Assembly: GCA_030549775.1 (NCBI GenBank)
Contig: CM060171.1
Location: 146,092,859-146,156,858, forward strand
From: Tamarix chinensis
Taxonomy: Eukaryota > Streptophyta > Magnoliopsida > Caryophyllales > Tamaricaceae
Direction of reading: 5' to 3'
DNA: 64,000 nucleotides
The position numbers and the translations under genes are program-made. Of this stretch, positions 24,262-33,700 are shown one piece after another. The notes under the pieces are model-generated. The model searched no databases and was not told where the DNA came from. It saw only the letters and a program-made list of their open reading frames with translations. Numbering within the stretch: the stretch's first letter is position 1; each line of letters begins with the position of its first letter.

Positions 24262-24675
24262 TATGGGTCCGTTCCACCGGATAATAATAGTGGTTGTGTG
24301 TGTTTTTTCCAGAGAGGTGCATCCGTCTATTCCACCGTATTAAGAATAGTGGAGCCCCATACTCAATGTGAATGAAATTATGATTAAGAGATAAAGTATA
24401 AATGGAAATATACTAATCATGTAAAGTGAAAGACTATGTGAGTCAGGACCGAGGTATTGAGTCTGTTCCATTGGATAATAATAGTGGCTCAGGTGTGTTG
24501 TCCCCGAGAGGTGCTTTAGACCGTTCCACCGGTTTGATAATAGTGGCTCAGGAATTTTTTTACTTTGAGAGGTGTTGGTTCTGTTCCACCTGATAATAAT
24601 AGTGGCTTAGGTGTGTTGTCCCTAAGAGGTATTTCAGACCGTTCTACTGGTTTAAGAATAGTGGAGTCCCTGAAT
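24262..24675 (+). repeat. CCACCGG-ATAATAGTGG array in element C (about 6 units)
   Basis: Units read CGTTCCACCGGATAATAATA then GTGG, with variants TTCCACCGTATTAAGAATAG and TTCCACCTGATAATAATAGT. They are separated by a GTGTGTTGTCCC-GAGAGGTGC-like linker. This is the same core as in A, B and Z, with GTTCCACC in place of GTCCACC. Confidence 0.8.
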
Positions 24676-25252
24676 TCAACATAAATAAAAGATTGGAATA
24701 TGGTATATCTAATTAAAGACCTGGAACCAGTACTTATTTAGCATTATTTGATTTACGTATTTATGATTTGCTTATGAGAATTCTTGTATCATGTGTAACC
24801 CTACTTGACTGTACTGTTAATTTACTCAGTACGTAGCGTATTGATCACCCGTTTCATTGGTGTTACTCGTTCCCATGAGCAGATATGCCCTGTTTTGTAG
24901 GTAATTAATCATTATAAGCTTGATGTGATTGCCGTGGGTGAGCGCTAAATGATTTGGTAAATGGTATAGTTATCCGGATATTTCTATCTTTCTTAGGACT
25001 CTTAGTCCTTTGTTTTCACAATTTATTTCTTTTTTTCTATTTCGTATCCTGTATTGCGATGGAATCAAGTGCTTCCGACAACTAATTTCTAGGTATAAGG
25101 TTACTTTTACCTTACACTCGACATAAACTAGGCATAAGGAGTGCCTCTTCTATGTTAGATGCGGCGTGACACCCCCACGTTTTGTGTTTTAACTTCCGCT
25201 ATTAACTCTTTAAAATAAAAATTTTAAGTTACGAAATTTGGGGGGTGTTACA

Positions 25253-27436
25253 TATGCTATTTAGCAATTTCATGGACATGGATGGAGTAGTGGCAATGTA
25301 ATAGAGAAATGAAAGGTAGCGGTTTTCTGATCGGTGGTCGATGGTGGGGCAAGTTAAAGGATAGAGCTGGATATCACCCTCTATTTTGTTTGTCCAATAA
25401 GGATGGGTGAAGGTCCTCACCACTTTGTTCTTCATATTTTTTAGTTGGAATGACTAGCATTAGCTGTTGGTGGAGTTGAGGTGGTCATTGTTGGATGGCC
25501 CGAGCTCCCTTGCCTCAAGGAATTAGGAATTAGAACACGAAAGGGAAAGAGGGAAATGAAATAAAATGGGTTAGTTTAATTTAGTTCAAGTTAAATTTGT
25601 ATTTTTTTCCCTTGTAGAGGAATAAGATGAGAAATGGCAAGTTCAAGTTAAAGTTGAGTTGCATTGTTCTTGGTTAATTTATTATTTGAAGTGATAGAAA
25701 ATAGAGGGGTTTTAAAGTTGGTTGTGGAATAATGAGGGGTATTTTACATTAAACAATTAGAGTGAAATGGGGGAGAAAAATATAGGGGTTGCTAAGCAAT
25801 ATATATAATAGGCAAAATCATCATTTCACAGTGAGATATTTGATATTTTTTTTATAATTTGGATGAAAAACCAATGAGTATTGTTCACATAGGGTTACAT
25901 GATGCATAACCTCCTAAAATCAAGCTTATTTGGTGTGTTTTTACAAACTTAGGATTATATCATATATTTTGCCTAAACTCAAGATTATATCATGTATTTT
26001 TCCTATTTATTAATTTATCATTGCAATTAATATTATTATTCTTATTGATTATTTAATTAAAATTAAGACTAATAATATTTTATTAACTATAAATAATAAT
26101 GATTAAAAATAATATTCACATTAACTATTTCTTTATAATGATCATTAACATTATTATTAATTATTATGATTAAAAATACTTTTATTAATTATTAATTTTT
26201 AGGTATAATAAATATTATCCTTATTAATTTACTATTTAATATTATAATTGATTTTTTTTCATTGATTAGTTATTATTATTATTATTTATTAATCTATCTT
26301 GACAATTAATAATAATATTATTAATTAATAAAGGAAAAAGATACCATATAACAATGAATTTAGGTATGATATACAATATAATTCTAAATTTTTAGAAACA
26401 AATCATATAACCCAAATTATAAAGATTACACACTAGATAACATTCCGTACACTTCTAGGATTGATGTCATATAACCTTGAGTGTTTAGATGGAAAGTGAA
26501 AAGTGATATGATATAATAAGTAAAAATATAAAATGAGACTTATATTGTATATTATACCTAAACTCAATTTTATATTGGATGTTTATGAAAAATAAGAGTT
26601 ATATTGTATATTACTCCTAAAATCAGAGCTATATGGTGCATTATTCTTAAATATTTATATATATAATTATAATTAATATTATATGATTTAATTATTTAAT
26701 TATAATCAATAATTATAACTACTATTATCATTATTAGTATTAATTAATTTTGTATACTTATAATTTACATTACTTGAAATAATTTTGATTAATATTATTC
26801 TTACAAACAATTTATTTATCATTAAAATTAAAATTATTTGTATTGATTTATTATTTATTTAATTGAATAAATAATATTTATTATTAATTTATAGGTATAA
26901 TTAATATTATTCTTATGAATTATAATAATTATTAATATATTTTGCATTGATTAATTATTATTCAATCATTTTTATTTATTTATCTTTACAATTTATTTTA
27001 TTGTTATTAATTAATTATTTTAAATTATAATAAATATTATTTATAATGATTATTTAATTATATTTATGAAAAAAGTGGTCGGTGGTGGTATGTGATTAAT
27101 AAGAGTATAATAATATGACAGATAATATATTTTTAAAAATAATATGTTAAAAAAGAGGCAGAAATACGCACGAAACAATAATATTAGATAACAAGGTTTT
27201 GGTTCATGGTCTGTCCATCGAATTAAGAATGCAGGCGATAGCGACAACAATGAACTTTACTAACCCGTCTCAAATCAATTATCCAACAGAAAGACGAGCC
27301 CTAATATACAAATCAATCGAATTGAATCTACATCGGTATTGATTGGATATTTTACATTCCTCCAAGTTCCTTAATTGCAAGTTAAATTAAAATCAACGGA
27401 ATTGTTCCTCTGGCTACAGTTCTCTAACGTTTGCCT
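25253..27436. other. AT-rich intergenic spacer upstream of the bZIP gene
   Basis: 25253-25900 continues the host sequence of element C, with no gene. 25900-27060 is extremely AT-rich. It carries several diverged copies of a motif of the type CTCAAGATTATATCATGTAT (about 25940, 25978, 26370, 26545, 26600), suggesting an old unidentified transposon or local duplication. No coding signal is seen. Confidence 0.5.
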
Positions 27437-27470
27437 TTAAATATTGGCGGGTCTCGTTCGTTCACGTTGC
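27437..27470 (+). promoter_or_regulatory. Core promoter of the bZIP gene
   Basis: TTTAAATA at 27437-27444 is a plausible TATA box. It is followed by a pyrimidine-rich initiator region (CTTCCTTTCAG, about 27470) and then a transcribed leader with a clean intron donor. An ACGT core (TTCACGTTGC, 27461-27470) sits beside the likely start site; ACGT-core sites are what this protein family binds. Confidence 0.5.
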
Positions 27471-27525
27471 TTCCTTTCAGTTTCTGCTTCCTGACCTCAA
27501 ATCGACTCAGTGGTTTAAATCCGAG

Positions 27526-27694
27526 GTAAGTTCTATTTTTATTTTCAGCAATCGGGATCATTCAAATTTGTGCATGCTGAAGCTTGCTAGTATTTCTCTA
27601 TACCAGTCGTTTAATTACCATTGCATTTTTTCATGTGTAGTTTGCTATTATCTGAGAGTCTTCATTTTTTGTCTGTAATTTAATGTATTAGCAG
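27526..27694 (+). other. 5' UTR intron of the bZIP gene
   Basis: Donor CCGAG/GTAAGT at 27525-27526 and acceptor TTAGCAG/T ending at 27694; an alternative acceptor CATAG ends at 27708. The leader exon before it contains no ATG, and the gene's first conserved codons lie after it. Leader introns are common in plant bZIP genes. Confidence 0.6.
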
Positions 27695-27709
27695 TGATTG
27701 CGTCATAGG

Positions 27710-27718
27710 ATGCGTTGA
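27710..27718 (+). CDS. Two-codon upstream ORF in the bZIP leader
   Basis: ATG CGT TGA lies 19 bases before the main start codon in the spliced leader, whichever acceptor is used. Minimal uORFs of this kind can lower initiation at the main ATG. Whether it is used is unknown. Confidence 0.4.
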   Translation: MR

Positions 27719-27737
27719 AGCTGTTGAATTTTGAATC

Positions 27738-30700
27738 ATGGGGAGTAGTGAGACAGATAAGCCAGCTAAAGACTCGAAGACTCCGCCCCCACCGCCTAGT
27801 ACCCAGGTGCGATTCTTTTGTTGGGAAGAGAGTCAAGATAATCTCTTTAGTGCGTTAACTTAATGGGCATTTACTAAATTTCTATTGTAACTCGTGTGTC
27901 GCTCAGGAGCACTCTTCGGCCACGAGCACTGGAGCTGGGAATCCTGAGTGGTCTGGATTTCAGGTTTTGTATGCAGGCAGTTTTACTCGTGTTTCTTATC
28001 CCAAAATATTATAATTGTTTAATTGAACCTGTTGTGTGTGAACAGGCATATTCCTCTATTCCTCCACATGGCTTCTTTGCTTCGAGTCCACAAGGTCATC
28101 CCTATATGTGGGGCGTACAGGTATAATCGTGATAGGCCTTCCCCTGATCCGAATGTGCTACTCAAGATATGATTGTCTCAAATGCATTAGTTAAGGCCTG
28201 ACATTCAGTGCTGGCACTGAGCTTACCTGAGTTTTGTTTTTTGTTCATTTTTTTTTCCTTCTTTTTGCTCCGGGGGGGTCAATGGTGTTGTGGCTTGGAA
28301 TATGAGAGTGATGAATCCAGTCTAGCCATAATACTCAATTTTGGCGACGTTGATTGTTGAGGAGATCTGTTTGAAGTGAGCTACTGTTGGACTGTTAATC
28401 CTACCTCTTTCGTTTACTGCATGCCTTTAGACGTGTGCTTTTTTGGTGTATATCACATCTTACCAAGAAGCAGCTGCTGAGTTGAGAATGTATGTGCTAT
28501 ATCTCTCATACTAGAACCTCCAAACTCTTCAACTTCTGGTTTTCATGTCTTAAGCACTGAACGAAAAGTTTTTATTATTAGTTTTCATGATATGTGGTCC
28601 CTTGCTATGGTGAGTTGTCCTTGCCAGTGCTTGCAAAAGTGCAACAAGGCACCAGGTCTTTTAACGACACACTGGGGTGTTTTACTGGAGGCTTGGTGAA
28701 GTAGCCAAAGGTGCTCTTGAGGCAGCCAAAGCACACGAGTCTCTCAAGACCCATAAGTAGGAACAATAGAAGACTTGGGAAGACCCATAAGAAAAAAGAA
28801 AGAAGATCTGGACATGACCTTAATCTACTGAAGAAAGGAAATAGAAGAAGAGGAAGATATCTGGGGGTCACAGCATGCAGATTCCTGCTACTAGTCTTGT
28901 ACTTACATGTTGAGAGGGCCATTTTACTGGCATGTATCATGTGACATGCCGTTATGGTGCAGTTTCATGAATAATTAATATATTTCTGTATTTGTGAGCT
29001 ATATTTTTAGTTATGAATTTATGCGCATGACTTTGCCTTGCTCCTTATGCCAAGGCTCCAGGACCCTAATGCCATAATGTGCCTCAAGCCTTTGGAAACA
29101 TTGAGCCTAGCTCTTGCATAAGGTCCATGGTTTTTTATGCTCTGATTACACACTATGCTGTAGATGTTGGTTTCTAGCCATTTTTATTTATTTATAAATA
29201 CTCAATATTGTTATGCTGAGATGCCTTATGGTTCTCCTATTGGCAGCATGAGTATGAAACTTGTAAATCCAGCTCCACTGGATAATTCTTCGAAAGTCAC
29301 TTGACATCTTTTATCATATGATTTACCCTGGGACCCGTACATGCTAATCTTGTGTGTTGGAATATTTAGGGACTATTTGTAAGCGCTATTTGGACTTGTA
29401 TGTTTTGGGTCATGCTTCATAGCTGCAATATGCCCCTTTTCACTTTGTTTCTTTTCCCTCCATTCTGACTTTGTCTGCCATATAATTGAAATTCTAATTT
29501 TGTTTTCTGCTTTTGCTTGATGGTAGCACATAATGCCTCCTTATGGCACTCCGCCGCATCCATACATGATGTATCCCCACGGTGGTTTGTATGCACATCC
29601 TTCTATGCCTCCGGTAATCCTAGATTCCGACCATGGACGGGATTCTTGTGTTGTTTTATGCCATCAGGCAGCTAACTAAGAGCAATACCACCTTTTCAAA
29701 TGAACAGGGTTCTTATCCTTTTAGTCCATTTGCTATGCCTTCCACCAATGGCATGGCTGAGGCTTCTGTGAGTTTCTACTTATGTTCCCTAATGCTATTT
29801 GAAAATCGAATGCTAAGGAAAAAATTGATTGTCGGAACTCTGAAGACTAATAGTTGGATTTGTGTGTAGGGTAACACACCTGGAAGCACAGATGCAGATG
29901 GCAAGCTGCATGAGAAGGAGAAATTGCCTATCAAAAGATCTAAAGGAAGTTTGGGCAGTTTGAATATGATTACTGGCAAAAATACTGAACCAGAGAAAAC
30001 AGCGGGACCTTCGTCCAATGGGGTCTATTCAAAGAGGTATGCAGAACGATAATATTTCTAGAACTAGTTAGTATCTTTTGAGCCCTTTTGAAGTTTTCTT
30101 TTAGAACTTATGATCTTGTATGGCAGATCATTGCCAGCATCATTTGCTTTTTCTTCCTTTTCTATCACAAGCATTTCACATATCACTTTGTTGGAGCTTA
30201 ATGATCTGTTATAACTGCATAGAAGGGATTTTTCATCAACCTTACGCTATCTGATGTTGTTAAGGGGTATGGGAGAAAATTTGCATAATAAGGCAGTGGG
30301 TGTACCTTCTCAGCTGTAACTAAAAAGAAGTGGACATCTGATGGTCTGTCACGTGCTTTCGTATGAATTCACTAAGGATGCATAATGTAACTTTTTAGAT
30401 ATGTTTTTTTAATTGTAAAAGGAGGAAAAAAGGCTTTTTTCAAAAGTAATGTGTGGCATTAGCTTAAATCATATAAAAAATTAATTATCAAAACAGAGTA
30501 AATTAACTTAGATGGGTCAGCTTATTCTTATCTTCTTGTCATCTTGCGAAACATATGCTTTATGTTCGATTTATTGAAGACAGGTTTTTCAACTCTAATT
30601 TTGTCATCATAGATTGTATTTCGGTCTTAGTATTTTGAAACCCTAGTTCTTCCTAGTTTTGTATCGGAAAGACAACCTTTAGTAACGCTAACTATGAGAG

Positions 30701-33700
30701 CTGATTGTAGCATAATTCTGTATCTGCAGTGCTGAGAGTGGCAATGATGACTCAAGCGAAGGAAGTGATGCAAATTCACAGAATGTAAGGTTTTAAAAAA
30801 TATGTTATTTGACAGTTCAATTTTATCTACTGTTTAGTTTAGCCATCTGATGCAATGATGCTTTTGCCTTTTGTATTTCATTTTCTTTTGTAAAATAATC
30901 CCCTAAATTTATCGATGGATGGCATACCATATAATCAAAAAGGACAATTTTGGCTTTCATGTCAACGCACTAGACATGCCTCAAGTTTGAAGGTGTTTTC
31001 ATAGCAGTTGAAAAATCTTTTTAGCCCAAACTAACAGCAGTTTTTATACATCTGATTGTGGCTCCTTTTTAGCCCCAAACTGTTGGTTTGAAAAATCTTC
31101 GGCTGGACCAGTCCATTTTTGGAATGTCCCGAAATCAAATCAAACCATAATCTTCGGTGCATTTCCATGGTTTATGCTTCCATTCAATTCATGTTGTAAG
31201 TGTGAATGGTCGTTCCTTAAAACTTAAAATAAAAGTCCGTGACACGTTATTATAAATTACAATGAATTCAAAGCCCAGAATATACCATTCTCAAATCAGT
31301 TCCATAACAATCGTAATATCAAAAGTAATTTTTTGTGAGTCTGACAGTGAGAGAAAGGGAGTGTTTGAGATTTTGAGGTACATACACGCACACACAGAGC
31401 AAGATGAAAGGAGTGTCCGTGAGAGGTAAAAAAAGGATTACAAATAAGTTGCAAGTTTAAGATGAATGAATTAATTAAAAAATAGCTGTGTCATATATTT
31501 ACAGTAACCATACTGCAACATTATGGTTTAGTACTGTATGCTGTACATTTTAGATTGTCTTACGTTGCAACTTGTTTCATTTCCTTCTTCTGCATGATAA
31601 GTTATTTGGCTGGATAAGTCTCATTATGCAACTTCCTGAGGCAGTTGATGGTGGGGAAGACTAGTTATATGCATGCTCATTTTATTTTGTAATTTATTTG
31701 TATCCCAACAGCACATTATTTATGGGGCTTAAAGTTGCCTTACCATAAACAAAATACAGGAAAATGATATCATTATGAGTTATCTGAGGTTTTCTTCCAA
31801 AGTTGCCCTAGCTAAAGGGGACATCAAACGGCTTAAAGTTTATTTACTTTAGGAAAACAATTTTTTATTTTTCATCTCCAGTTGGAAATCTGAGAATTTG
31901 CGTCCATTTGTACATATTATGAACTGTTTTTCAATAGAAAATTTGGAGACATTTTCATTTTCTTTTAGATTGGAACTAGAAAACTGGAAAATATGATAAA
32001 AAACAATATTCTAAAGATTGTTTTCACTATAGTATATTATTTTCATTGTGTGATAACTAATAATAATTTTGAGTTATTATGATTTACAAGTTATGTTTGT
32101 AGTTGTATTTTGATTATATAACACATATTTCATTATCACGAACGAATTGTAGTTTTTATATTGAATATGACAACTTTATCTTCCATTTAATATAAGTTAG
32201 CATAAAGTGTGATGAACTCAAAATATGTTGTTCAACGCTCAAAAGTGTATTAATACAACATGAGAAATGAAGTTCAGTTTCCAGTCAATAAGAAATGTAA
32301 GTTTCCGTTTATGAAAAGGAAAAAGGATAGTCTCATAAACAACATCCTAGCAGAGGCTCAATTTTTTCCCCAATCAAAGAGAGATGAAGTTTTAATTAAT
32401 GAAATGAAAATCTAAGAGTACTCTTACTCTGATATACAGAGATATTATGTACATGAGTACCTGACCCCTAGGCTGTAGGGCAGGTATTAGTTGGTGCCCT
32501 TAAAATTTAAAAATTTCTACATATTGTGTAGGTAGTGAATTGGTCCACAATTTTTTTTTTTCATATTTATTCATGCCAATGCACCAATTAAGAATAGTCC
32601 TCAAGCTTCAACATTCCACTCCTAACATTTTCACAATCACTAATCAGATCTTCAATTTCTTTACTGATCTCTTAAGCAGTTTCCTTCTGCTCCAACATCT
32701 CACCTCAGTCCTCACGCTCCTGCACTTCGCTCCTCTTAAGTCTCAATCACAAATCAGATCTTCAATTCCCACCCCACCGGCGGTCTCCTCCACACTTCTT
32801 TAGTTCTTTTCAAATCATGATTACAGATACTAATCAAATCTCCAATTTCAGTGACTCTTCTCCTCATCCTCTGCTCCAATCATAAGACTATCATGTTAAT
32901 CAGTACCTTGGGTTTTAGAAAGAGCAATTACTTTGTTCAATCGTCCAGAAGAGGTTAGTTTCAAAGAAAGTGTATTAATCTGAATTATGTAGAAAACTAT
33001 GAGCGCAAGGTAAAATTTTAAATGTATGTGATTGTTTTCAGTAAGCCTTGAATGCTTCTTCTTGCAAACCATTTGTTCTCTTTTGGGCAAATATTGCCAT
33101 TAAAGAGGAGGGAGGAGGGAGGGACGGGGGAGAGAGAGAGAGAGAGAGAGAGAAGAGAGGGAGAGGGAGGAGGGAGAGAGACATGGATGTAAGAAGTGAG
33201 AGATAGAGGTATGATGAGTGGTGGCTTATAGGGGAAAAACGATTGCAAGCTTATAAATTACTTTCTTAATGTGACAGGAGAAAATTATTGAAAATTATGA
33301 TGAGTTGTTTTACAGTTTCCTTTACAAGGATAGAAAACAGTGTTTTCTAGTTTTCTAATCAGGCAAATGAAAAACAAAAATTATGAACAATATTTGGAAA
33401 ACACCCCTATTTTTCAATGAACAGATGCACATCCTCTCATCAAATTAGCTGATGGGATGATGGGATGAATTGTCTAGGTTCTTCATCCTAATTACTGTTC
33501 GATGTATTTATACTATAGTTCTTCATCCCATTTATTTGCGTCAATGATGTGAAGAGAAGGCCTTTATTTTCCCTCCAAAATAGGGCTGTTAGTACATATT
33601 GCTTTCTCAATCAGAGGCAAGGAGTAATACAGTTATATCATATGGTATCATTCTTTTGGTACCTACATTATCGCCAATTTTAGGAGTTATGTTAATGCTT

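Larger units (their letters stand above)
18843..25252 (+). mobile_element. Element C: LTR-like element, 2.8 kb net, interrupted by element B
   Basis: Starts TGTAATACCTCAAAAATT and ends TTTGGGGGGTGTTACA. Flanks are TATGT (18838-18842) and TATGC (25253-25257), matching at 4 of 5 bases. Its own sequence is 18843-19232 plus 22806-25252. The C/T-rich tract spans the insertion (about 18990-19232 and 22806-23700). It is followed by an AT-rich stretch, a CCACCGG-type array (24262-24675), CTCAGTACGTAGCGTATTG near 24826, CATTGGTGTTACTCG near 24855 and the 3' end. Frames of 60-113 codons in 22850-23610 come from the C/T-rich tract. Confidence 0.7.

Noticed and set aside
28605..28940. 111-codon minus-strand frame in bZIP intron 3
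   Set aside because: No domain; lies in a probable short dispersed repeat within the intron.
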